A stretch of DNA of 64,000 nucleotides, taken from NCBI RefSeq assembly GCF_004153685.1, contig NZ_SDQD01000001.1:1054001-1118000 (forward strand). Reading direction: 5' to 3'. The position numbers and the translations under genes are program-made. Positions within the stretch are counted from its first letter, which is position 1; each line of letters starts with the position of its first letter. Origin of the DNA: Pollutimonas harenae. GTDB lineage: Bacteria > Pseudomonadota > Gammaproteobacteria > Burkholderiales > Burkholderiaceae_B. Below the pieces are notes generated by a model. It was given only the letters and a program-made list of their open reading frames with translations. It did not search any database and was not told where the DNA came from. This document shows, piece after piece, positions 17,040 to 24,527 of the stretch.

Positions 17040-18014
17040 ATGAAAGATGACCGTATGGCGTTCAATGTAGAAGTGCCCGATCTTAGCCAGGAGCGCGTGG
17101 GTAACGTGGGCCTGCCGGGTGTGTGGCATTTTGACTCGGGCAAGCCCGGCCCCAGCGTGCTGATCACGGCGCTGGTTCATGGCAATGAGCTATGCGGCGC
17201 ATGGGCCCTGAAGGAACTGCTGGCGCATGGCGTCGATGTTCAGAACGGCAAACTCACCCTCATGTTCTGCAACCTGGCGGCATTCGATACCTTCGATATC
17301 AGCAAGCACGATGCTTCGCGATTTGTGGATATTGATTTCAACCGAGTGTGGACCGAAGCGCGTTTGGGCAATACCTCTTTAGTTGAAACACAACGCGCGG
17401 CGGCTTTGCGGCCCTGGGTGGAGCAGGCCGACTACCTGCTTGATATCCACTCCATGCACGAGCCGGCGCCGCCGGTGCTGGTGGTGGGCACCCTGCCCAG
17501 GAATATCGAACTGGGCGTCGAGGCCGGTATTGCGGAATACGTCATTGTGGATCCCGGTCATCCCGACGGGGTGCGTATGCGTGATTTCGCACAGTTCGGC
17601 GAGCCTTCGGGTGATGCGCGCGCCTTGTTGATCGAATGCGGTTATCACGGCGATCTGTCTTCCATCGATATTGCGCGCTTTGCGGTACAGCGCATACTTG
17701 CCCTGAGCGGCATCATGGACACTGACCGCCTGCCTGCACAATGGCTGGAACAGCAGCGGCAGCCGGTGGCTCAACCCACCGTGCTGACGGTAACTGAGCC
17801 AGTCGTGGCCGCCTCCATGGACTTTACGTTTACCGAGCCATGGCAAGGCATGGAAATGATCAAGCAGCAAGGAACGGTTATTGGTCACAACAATGGTCAG
17901 CCCGTCACGACGCCTTACGACAATTGCACCCTGGTCATGCCTTCGTTAAGGCAGCTGATTCCGGGTGTGACCGTTGTGCGGCTGGCGCGTACCGAACTCG
18001 CTCAGAACGACTAA
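17040..18014 (+). CDS. Succinylglutamate desuccinylase/aspartoacylase-family zinc deacylase
   Basis: Zinc-dependent carboxypeptidase-like enzyme that would remove an acyl group from an N-acyl amino acid. Zinc ligands are visible as HGNE (H47/E50) and LDIHS (H137); DIDFNRVW carries the substrate-binding Asn-Arg (N101/R102), as in aspartoacylase. A C-terminal beta domain follows (about residues 235-324), with TFTEPWQGMEMI near its start. Length 324 is normal for AspA/AstE relatives. It follows the Bug gene by 5 bases. AstE proper is unlikely because no astA-D genes are present. Confidence 0.82.
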   Translation: MKDDRMAFNVEVPDLSQERVGNVGLPGVWHFDSGKPGPSVLITALVHGNELCGAWALKELLAHGVDVQNGKLTLMFCNLAAFDTFDISKHDASRFVDIDFNRVWTEARLGNTSLVETQRAAALRPWVEQADYLLDIHSMHEPAPPVLVVGTLPRNIELGVEAGIAEYVIVDPGHPDGVRMRDFAQFGEPSGDARALLIECGYHGDLSSIDIARFAVQRILALSGIMDTDRLPAQWLEQQRQPVAQPTVLTVTEPVVAASMDFTFTEPWQGMEMIKQQGTVIGHNNGQPVTTPYDNCTLVMPSLRQLIPGVTVVRLARTELAQND

Positions 18015-18045
18015 GGCATACGCCCCTGCGCCGGACATTGCCACT

Positions 18046-19326
18046 ATGAATAAGACTACCGCCAGCTCCACCCAGGTCGCCATCAACGCCGAACGGCTGT
18101 GGCGCAACATCGAAGCCTTGTCGTCCTACACCGATCCGGCGCTGCCCTGGACTCGCCGGGCCTTTACCGAGCTGCACCAGCAAGGCCGCGAGTGGCTCAA
18201 GGCGCAGATGGAGCTTGCCGGGCTGAAGGTAGAGGTGGATGGCGCGGGCAATATGATAGGGCGCCGCCAAGGCCGAAACCCCGATGCGCTGCCATTGGTG
18301 ACGGGCTCGCATACCGACACGGTGATGGCTGGCGGCCGATTCGATGGGATTCTTGGGGTGCTGGCAGGCATCGAAGTGGCTCATGCGCTCAAAGACCATG
18401 CGCTTGAGCTGGACCACCCGCTGGAGGTCATCGATTTCATGTCGGAAGAGCCCAGCGATTACGGCATATCTTGCGTAGGAAGCCGCGCCATGGCGGGCAA
18501 GCTGGACGCCACCATGCTGGCCGCCCGCGACCACAAGGGTGAGACCCTGACCCAAGGCCTGGCCCGCATGGGCGCGCAGTCTACGGATATTCCTGGCGTC
18601 CAGCGCGCTCAACACTCTACAGCGGCCTATCTTGAGCTTCATATCGAGCAAGGCCCTGTGCTCGAACAGAATGGCTTGCCCATAGGCGTCGTGACGCACA
18701 TCGTAGGCGGGCGTCGGATGGCGCTGACATTCCTGGGCACTGCCGGGCACTCCGGCACCACGCCCATGGCGCTCAGGTCTGACGCGCTGGTGGCGGCCAG
18801 CCTGGTGGTTGCCGAAGCTTCGCGGCGCGCCAGCCGCTTGAATAGCCCGGACCGTTATGTGGTGGCAACGGTGGGGCGCCTTTTGGTGGAACCCAATATG
18901 GCCAACGCCATACCGGGCAAAGTGGATTTGGTGCTGGAAGTGCGCAGCGACAGCGACGCCTTGCTGGACAGCTTTCCTGAAGCGCTTTTAGCTGGGCTGA
19001 ATGCCGAGTTGGCGGCACTGAAGGTGCAGGTTTCCATGAAAGAACTGACACGCTCTTACGTGACGCAGTGCGATCCGGTATTGATGGATGCCATCGAGAC
19101 GGCCGCATCGGGGCTCGGTTATTCCACCATGAAGTTGCCCAGCGGTGCCGGTCACGATGGCGTGTATTTCAGCGCAACCGGCCCCATAGGCATGATTTTT
19201 GTGCCTTGCCTGGATGGCCGTAGCCATTGCCCGGAAGAGTGGGCCAGCCCTGAAGCAGTTGGCGCGGGTACGCAGGTGCTGCTTCAGGCTTTGTTGGGGC
19301 TGGATGGTGGGTTGGGGAAGACGTAA
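18046..19326 (+). CDS. M20-family Zn-dependent amidohydrolase (hydantoinase/carbamoylase type)
   Basis: Hydrolyses an N-carbamoyl or ureido bond, as in N-carbamoyl-L-amino-acid hydrolase, allantoate amidohydrolase or beta-ureidopropionase. The metal-site motifs are GSHTDTVMAGGRFDGILG, MSEEPSDYGISCVGSR and LELHIEQGPVLE; the dimerisation/substrate region has GTAGHSGTTPMALRSDAL, and a late PSGAGHDGVYFS supplies the final histidine. Start taken at ATG 18046 (MNKTTASSTQ), 31 bases after the previous stop; an earlier frame start at 17974 lies within the deacylase gene. Last gene of the operon. Confidence 0.85.
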   Translation: MNKTTASSTQVAINAERLWRNIEALSSYTDPALPWTRRAFTELHQQGREWLKAQMELAGLKVEVDGAGNMIGRRQGRNPDALPLVTGSHTDTVMAGGRFDGILGVLAGIEVAHALKDHALELDHPLEVIDFMSEEPSDYGISCVGSRAMAGKLDATMLAARDHKGETLTQGLARMGAQSTDIPGVQRAQHSTAAYLELHIEQGPVLEQNGLPIGVVTHIVGGRRMALTFLGTAGHSGTTPMALRSDALVAASLVVAEASRRASRLNSPDRYVVATVGRLLVEPNMANAIPGKVDLVLEVRSDSDALLDSFPEALLAGLNAELAALKVQVSMKELTRSYVTQCDPVLMDAIETAASGLGYSTMKLPSGAGHDGVYFSATGPIGMIFVPCLDGRSHCPEEWASPEAVGAGTQVLLQALLGLDGGLGKT

Positions 19327-19378
19327 GCGCTAACATCTGCCGCCCAGGCCGTTTTGCTGGTAACGGCTTGAAGCCGGC

Positions 19379-21535
19379 CTAAAACGCCCAACTCACGTTC
19401 ACCCTTGCGCCATGATCCTGGCGCCCGGATGCGTACTGCCCCGCATAGCTAAAGCCCAGTCTGCCGTGCTTGGCCAGACTGGCTTCCACACCCAACTGCA
19501 GCGACCAGGCATGTCTCGCCAGCGCCAACCCTTCAGATGTAAACACCGTTTGTTTGGGGCTGTCGCGAAAGCTTTGTCGGCTATAGCTGCGTACATCGCC
19601 GCTGGCGTGATGCCATGCCAGTTCACCTCGCAGTTGAGCCTGACCATTGGGTATATGCAGGGTATGCACCGCCTTGAGCCCCAGACTTGAAAACAAAACT
19701 GTCTGGTCGGACGATTCGACTGTCAGCGCGGCCATGTCGCCTTGTTCGCTATAGCCGCGGGTTTGTTGCCTTACCCATGCAAAGCGGATGAAGGGGATCA
19801 GGCGTGATAGCGGTGCGGTGAACTCGGTAAATAGCTGCAGGGTCTTGCCTCGATAGCGACCCGTTGGGCTGTCGTTCAGACCGGCTGTGCTCAGGCTGCG
19901 TCGGGAGTTGACGGCATGCCAGCCGTGCGTGGCGCCCAGTATCCATTTCAGGCCGCGCCAACCACGCGCCAGGGTCAGTCCTACATACTGGCTGTCTATG
20001 TTGGCGTGGGTATCGAGCGCTGTGCGCCACATGCGGCTTTGTTGTACCCCCAGGTAGGCACTTGCGCTAAGGTTGTCACTGATGTGCTGCGTACCGCCCA
20101 GCACCAGGCCGCCGGTGTCGCGATTGTCGCCGGGTGTGCCTTGCGCGGCGTTGCGGCGCGCCGATGAGTACCAGGCGTGTTGCCAGGCATGACTGGTTGT
20201 ATGGGTAGCACTCGCGTGCTGCAATGCGGCTTCGCGAACGAAACGGCTGTCATCCAGCATGCGGGATGCAATCGACGCTGCCCAGCTGCCTGACAGTTGC
20301 TGAAAGGCCTGGCGTGCCTTGGGCTTGTCCAGGGTAATGATGTGGTCTTGCAGGGCGGGGTTGCTGCCGCCTTCTTGGTCTATGACTTGTGCCACCTCGT
20401 CTTCGGTCGGTGTTTCGCCGGCTTCCTCCAGTGGGGTTTCGTTGCGGACCAGGCTCAGGTAAACGTGCTGGGTGTCATAACTGAGCTCGGGTTTCAGAAA
20501 AGGCATATTGGCGGCGTCGGCAATCGTGGTGGCGCGGGCAAAGCGCGTGTCGCCCAGGCCCTGGTCGGCTTGCAATATGGTGTAGTGTGTGCGGGGCTGC
20601 CAGTCGCCGTCTTGTGCCCGAACCAGCACTTGCCCGGCCAGCTCGGCCGTTTCCAGCACTTGTACCTTGTCCGACTGGCCGTCGGCCTGCACATTGATTT
20701 CCAGGGTGGCATCAGCTTCGAGCTGCAGCCGGCGCATGACTATCATGGCGGGCGCGCTCGATAGGCCGGGGGCCAGGGTGCCACCGCCTTGAATCAGGAC
20801 CGAATCGATGGCGCCGCTGCCTTCCAGGCGTGCGCCTCGTCTGACGTGTATGGGGCCGGCAAAGAAGCCGCCTATGGCCAGGCTGCCTTGCTCGACCACG
20901 GCGAGCGTAGGCGTAGTGACGTAAGCAGGTAAATAGAGTCTGCCGGCACCCTGCTTGCTGATGGGCACAGAGCCCACTACGGCTCCGTACTGTGTGGCGG
21001 TGCCCTGATCCACCCGCCACGTTACGGCTTCATTGGGCTGTGTACCAGGCTGCAGCTGTATGACGTTGTACACAGCGGCGTCTGCGGCATAGTTCAAGCT
21101 TGTGCCCGAGTACATGTGCAGCGTTCTGTTGGTGGTGCCCAGGGCGTTGTTGCCCTGTACGCCCAGTGTGCCTTCGTGCAGCAGGGTATTGCCGTTGTAC
21201 TGGTTCTGGCCCGACAGCACTAGCGTGCCGCCGCCATACTTGGCCAGGCTTTGTGTTGAACCTGCCACGCTGGAAACCGGTCCCGATATATGCAGGGTGG
21301 TATTCGCGTCGGTATGGATGGCTGCTTCGTGCTGGTCGATGTGAAATGCGCGAGATGATTCAAAGCTGGCGGCGGTGTACAGACCGTCTTTTGAAAAAAC
21401 AAAAGGCACATTGGGTAAACCCAATTGTGCCTCGGTGTGTACCCAGTCGCTGCCAGGAGGTGGAGGTGTAGCCGATACGGATGCGCACATTGCAACTGAA
21501 GTGATGGTGAGCAGCAGTACGTGTTTATACGTCAT
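19379..21535 (-). CDS. Autotransporter with short beta-helix passenger (type Va secretion)
   Basis: Outer-membrane autotransporter. Signal peptide residues 1-22 (MTYKHVLLLTITSVAMCASVSA), a passenger with an autotransporter-associated strand repeat (YGGGTLVLSGQNQYNGNTLL) and further beta-helix turns up to about 350, a linker, and a C-terminal 12-strand barrel from about residue 440 that ends NVSWAF with the terminal aromatic residue needed for barrel assembly. At 718 residues it is small for the class. No protease triad or RGD motif is seen, so an adhesin-like or structural role is the best guess. Convergent with the M20 gene; a weak hairpin with GCCGTT/AACGGC arms lies at 19348-19367 between them. 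Confidence 0.87.
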   Translation of the reverse strand: MTYKHVLLLTITSVAMCASVSATPPPPGSDWVHTEAQLGLPNVPFVFSKDGLYTAASFESSRAFHIDQHEAAIHTDANTTLHISGPVSSVAGSTQSLAKYGGGTLVLSGQNQYNGNTLLHEGTLGVQGNNALGTTNRTLHMYSGTSLNYAADAAVYNVIQLQPGTQPNEAVTWRVDQGTATQYGAVVGSVPISKQGAGRLYLPAYVTTPTLAVVEQGSLAIGGFFAGPIHVRRGARLEGSGAIDSVLIQGGGTLAPGLSSAPAMIVMRRLQLEADATLEINVQADGQSDKVQVLETAELAGQVLVRAQDGDWQPRTHYTILQADQGLGDTRFARATTIADAANMPFLKPELSYDTQHVYLSLVRNETPLEEAGETPTEDEVAQVIDQEGGSNPALQDHIITLDKPKARQAFQQLSGSWAASIASRMLDDSRFVREAALQHASATHTTSHAWQHAWYSSARRNAAQGTPGDNRDTGGLVLGGTQHISDNLSASAYLGVQQSRMWRTALDTHANIDSQYVGLTLARGWRGLKWILGATHGWHAVNSRRSLSTAGLNDSPTGRYRGKTLQLFTEFTAPLSRLIPFIRFAWVRQQTRGYSEQGDMAALTVESSDQTVLFSSLGLKAVHTLHIPNGQAQLRGELAWHHASGDVRSYSRQSFRDSPKQTVFTSEGLALARHAWSLQLGVEASLAKHGRLGFSYAGQYASGRQDHGARVNVSWAF

Positions 21536-21672
21536 AGTGTTCTCCGAAGGATGAATGTGTCACTTTTGCGACCGGCGCATTATGAAACATTTGGAACACT
21601 TTAGATATATATTTGGCCCTATGCTACGATCTTTATACGATTTAGTTAACACACATCAAGAAAAGGCACGCC

Positions 21673-22194
21673 ATGACCTGCTACGCGCTGGGAGACCTGA
21701 CGCCCGAGATTCACGAGTCTGCTTTTGTGGCAAACGAAGCCACGATTATTGGGCAGGCCATCATGCATGAAGGCACCAGCATTTGGCCGGGCGCGGTCAT
21801 CCGGGCTGACAACGAGCCCATTGTGCTCGGCAAAGACTCCAATGTGCAGGAAGGGGCAGTACTGCACGTAGACCCGGGCTGCCCGCTGGTCATCGGCGAG
21901 GGCGTAACCATTGGGCATCAGGCCATGCTGCATGGCTGCACGGTCGAGGACGGCTGTCTGATTGGTATTCAGGCTGTTGTCATGAACGGGGCAGTCATTG
22001 GCAAAAACAGTCTGGTGGGGGCGGGCGCCGTGGTCACCGAGGGCAAGGTATTTCCCGAGCGCTCCCTGATTCTGGGCGCGCCGGCCAAGGCGGTGCGCAC
22101 GCTCACCGACGAACAGCTGGTCGGTTTGCGCAACAATGCCGTCACCTACCGGGATCGTGCCCAGGACTATAAAAAGAATCTGAAGGCGCTGTAG
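21673..22194 (+). CDS. Gamma-class carbonic anhydrase family protein (left-handed beta-helix)
   Basis: Trimeric left-handed beta-helix protein of the YrdA/PaaY gamma-carbonic anhydrase group; likely cytosolic. Hexapeptide repeats run from IIGQAIMHEGTSIWPGAVIR to about residue 145. Histidines that could bind the metal appear in GAVLHVDPGCPLVIGEGVTIGHQAMLHGC (positions about 61, 79 and 84). 173 residues is typical. The related acyltransferase-like PaaY proteins are an alternative, but no phenylacetate genes are nearby. Its stop is directly next to the stop of the convergent small gene. Confidence 0.85.
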   Translation: MTCYALGDLTPEIHESAFVANEATIIGQAIMHEGTSIWPGAVIRADNEPIVLGKDSNVQEGAVLHVDPGCPLVIGEGVTIGHQAMLHGCTVEDGCLIGIQAVVMNGAVIGKNSLVGAGAVVTEGKVFPERSLILGAPAKAVRTLTDEQLVGLRNNAVTYRDRAQDYKKNLKAL

Positions 22195-22407
22195 TCAGGT
22201 CAGGTTGTCGCGCAGCCATTGCTCGCCTTCGGCGGCAAGGTCCATCATGCGCTTGATGATCAGGGCATCGGCCTGGCCATGGGCGCGCATGGCGTCGGTA
22301 AACGCTTCCATGCTGGCCGTGGTGGGGAACCAGTCTTTTTCGGGCTGTAATTCCAGGCCCTCTATATGCTTGATGTTGCCGTTGGGCAGTAAATACCAAT
22401 TATTCAT
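22195..22407 (-). CDS. Conserved-looking small hypothetical protein
   Basis: A 70-residue soluble product beginning MNNWYLLPNGNIKHIEGLEL, rich in charged and aromatic residues and without signal or membrane segments. I do not recognise a domain. The frame opens at TTG 22425, but ATG 22407 is the better start. It is divergent from the DMT transporter gene and abuts the carbonic anhydrase stop with no gap, a tight packing that supports coding. A CATAAT box on its strand around 22425-22430 could be its -10. Confidence 0.55.
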   Translation of the reverse strand: MNNWYLLPNGNIKHIEGLELQPEKDWFPTTASMEAFTDAMRAHGQADALIIKRMMDLAAEGEQWLRDNLT

Positions 22408-22519
22408 GCCGTCATGGTAAATCAATTATGATATTGAGCCTTTGCCATGGCGGTATTTTTGTCGTCTGGCCGTCCCCAGCCGAAGGCGCGACGCGACGGC
22501 TTTATATCGTTGGAGTTTC

Positions 22520-23449
22520 ATGATGGGTCGGGTCAGCCCCACATCAGTTTCCACACCTGCTTACGGCGCGACGCGCCCGGTGGCTGGTATAACCGTCCTG
22601 GTTTTATCGACATGGGCGCTCTCTACGCTCGATGCCAGCGGCAAATGGGTCATGAATGCCGGGGTGTCGCTGCTGATGCTGTGCTGGGTGCGCTATGTGC
22701 TGCATCTGGTATTGGTGCTGGCCCTGGTACTGCCCACGCGCGGCCTGTCGGTGTTGCGCACGATACGGCCTCGGGCGCAGATCGTGCGCGGTTCGGTCAT
22801 GTTGCTGTCCACCATGTCGTTCTTTACGACCCTGCATTATTTGCCGCAGGCCGAAGCGACCGCCATTAATTTCCTGGCGCCACTGATTGTCCTGGCGGTC
22901 GCGCCCTGGGTGCTGAAAGAGCCGGCACGTCTGTCGCGCTGGGTCGCGGCCGGGGTGGGTTTTCTGGGGGTGCTGGTCATTATCCGGCCCGATGCGGGCC
23001 TGGATACCGCCGGCACAATGTTCGGCTTGCTGACGGCCTGTCTGTTTGCCTGTCAATTCATTGCCACGCGGCGCGTGGCGGTCGATGGTCCCTTCACTAC
23101 GCTGATCTGGAGCGGTGCGGTGGGCAGTGTGGCGCTGACTGCGGCCTTGCCGTTTGTGCTGCCGGCGGCGCTGCCTGTGCTGTCGTCCCTGAGCCCCTTG
23201 CAGTGGGTGGTACTGGCCTCTACCGGTTTTTGGGGGGCGCTCGGACACTTGCTGCAAATACAGGCGTATCGCAATGCGCCGGCCTCGATGCTGGCGCCTT
23301 TTGTGTATTTGCAGATTATCAGTGCTGCGGGTCTGGGTTGGCTGATATGGGGACAGTTCCCTGATCCGCTGACCTGGCTGGGTATTGCCGTGGTGTGCGC
23401 CAGTGGTATTACCATAGGCGTAGTGGAATGGCGCAGACGTAAATTATAA
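22520..23449 (+). CDS. DMT-superfamily (EamA) transporter
   Basis: Ten-helix inner-membrane exporter of the drug/metabolite transporter superfamily, with two EamA repeats (about residues 15-145 and 160-300). Repeat landmarks include LPQAEATAINFLAPLIVLAVAPWVLKE in the first half and the equivalent ASMLAPFVYLQIISAAGLGWLIWGQ in the second, consistent with the internal duplication of the family. Start taken at ATG 22520 (MMGRVSPTSV) after GGAG; the in-frame ATG at 22442 would add an Arg-rich non-conserved stretch. Substrate unknown. Its 3' end carries the probable waaC promoter. Confidence 0.85.
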   Translation: MMGRVSPTSVSTPAYGATRPVAGITVLVLSTWALSTLDASGKWVMNAGVSLLMLCWVRYVLHLVLVLALVLPTRGLSVLRTIRPRAQIVRGSVMLLSTMSFFTTLHYLPQAEATAINFLAPLIVLAVAPWVLKEPARLSRWVAAGVGFLGVLVIIRPDAGLDTAGTMFGLLTACLFACQFIATRRVAVDGPFTTLIWSGAVGSVALTAALPFVLPAALPVLSSLSPLQWVVLASTGFWGALGHLLQIQAYRNAPASMLAPFVYLQIISAAGLGWLIWGQFPDPLTWLGIAVVCASGITIGVVEWRRRKL

Positions 23450-23450
23450 T
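23445..23450 (+). promoter_or_regulatory. TATAAT box placing the waaC transcript start at its ATG
   Basis: A perfect TATAAT ends 7 bases before the waaC ATG (23458), so transcription would begin at or next to the start codon. No good -35 and no Shine-Dalgarno sequence are visible. This implies a leaderless or near-leaderless waaC message; otherwise waaC is expressed by read-through from the DMT gene. Confidence 0.4.
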
Positions 23451-23457
23451 CGGCCCC

Positions 23458-24456
23458 ATGAGCAAAAAAATACTGATAGTCCGCACGTCTTCGCTGGGTG
23501 ACCTGGTGCACATGCTGCCGGCTATTTCAGATATTGCCCAGCACGTGCCTGGTGCGCAAATCGACTGGGTCGTCGAAGAAAGTTTCGCCGAAATTCCTGG
23601 CTGGCATCCGGCTGTGCACGAAGTCATTCCCGTTGCGCATCGTCGCTGGCGCAAGCACTGGTGGGCGCAGCAAACGCGCAACGAGCGCGCAGCGCTACGC
23701 AAAAACCTGGGTGCCCGCCAATACGATGTCGTGCTCGACATGCAGGCCCTCATGAAGTCGGTATGGCTGGTGCGCCAAACACACGGGAAGCGCCACGGAC
23801 TTGACCGCAAATCGGCACGCGAACCGTTGGCCTCTTTTTTTTACGACGTCAAGCATACGGTTAAATTCTGGCAGCCAGCCGTCACGCGCCAGCGCGAACT
23901 GGCCGCGGCTGCGTTTGGCTATCAGTACGAAGGCGAGGCCGATTTTGGCCTTGACAGCATTACCGATGGTGTTCAGGTTGAGCCTTATGCAGTGATCATG
24001 CCCTCGGCCAGCCGCGACGACAAACTCTGGCCCGAAGAAGACTGGCAAAAGGTGTTCACGCGTTTGCATGAACACAATCTCGATTTGAAGCTGCTGTCGG
24101 GCAGCCCCGCCGAAACCGAAAGGGCCCGCCAGTTGGTCGAGGGTAATCCGCGCGCACAGGTCTTGCCGCGCATGAGCCTGACCGACGTAGCCAAGGTGCT
24201 GGCTGCGGCGCGCATGATGGTGGGGCTTGATAGTGGCCTGACTCACCTGTCGGCCGGTCTGGGCCGGCCCACCATAGGTTTGTACAAGGCTTCCACCCCT
24301 GTACGTACGCCCCTTGAGGGCCCGGCCTACACGGCCAGCCTGGGCGAGCGCGGCAGTGCACCTTCAGCTGAAACCGTCCTGAGTGCGATCGATCAGGCGC
24401 TCGATTTTGACGACTCGGCACATGCTGATTTGACCGGCGGCAACGAGCCAGACTGA
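23458..24456 (+). CDS. waaC: Lipopolysaccharide heptosyltransferase I
   Basis: Adds the first L-glycero-D-manno-heptose to Kdo2-lipid A in the LPS inner core, at the cytosolic face of the inner membrane. GT-B fold, GT9 family: KILIVRTSSLGDLVHMLPAISDI at the N-terminus, MPSASRDDKLWPEEDW at the interdomain strand, and MVGLDSGLTHLSAGLGRPTIGLY in the donor site. 332 residues, full length. No ribosome site is visible upstream. In relatives waaC and waaA are close together; here a BCCT transporter gene separates them. Confidence 0.9.
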   Translation: MSKKILIVRTSSLGDLVHMLPAISDIAQHVPGAQIDWVVEESFAEIPGWHPAVHEVIPVAHRRWRKHWWAQQTRNERAALRKNLGARQYDVVLDMQALMKSVWLVRQTHGKRHGLDRKSAREPLASFFYDVKHTVKFWQPAVTRQRELAAAAFGYQYEGEADFGLDSITDGVQVEPYAVIMPSASRDDKLWPEEDWQKVFTRLHEHNLDLKLLSGSPAETERARQLVEGNPRAQVLPRMSLTDVAKVLAAARMMVGLDSGLTHLSAGLGRPTIGLYKASTPVRTPLEGPAYTASLGERGSAPSAETVLSAIDQALDFDDSAHADLTGGNEPD

Positions 24457-24527
24457 TACGGCTGTGGGTTGACTCACCTGTTCGACTATCGTACTTTGCC
24501 CCATAGTCACATAAGGGGAAGCCGTAA

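Noticed and set aside
17040-18014. Arginine succinyltransferase pathway (astE)
   Set aside because: The deacylase resembles AstE/AspA, but astA, astB, astC and astD are absent and the neighbours suggest another substrate.
19348-19367. Terminator between the M20 gene and the autotransporter gene
   Set aside because: The GCCGTT/AACGGC stem is only 6 bp and has no U-tract; too weak to list as a terminator.
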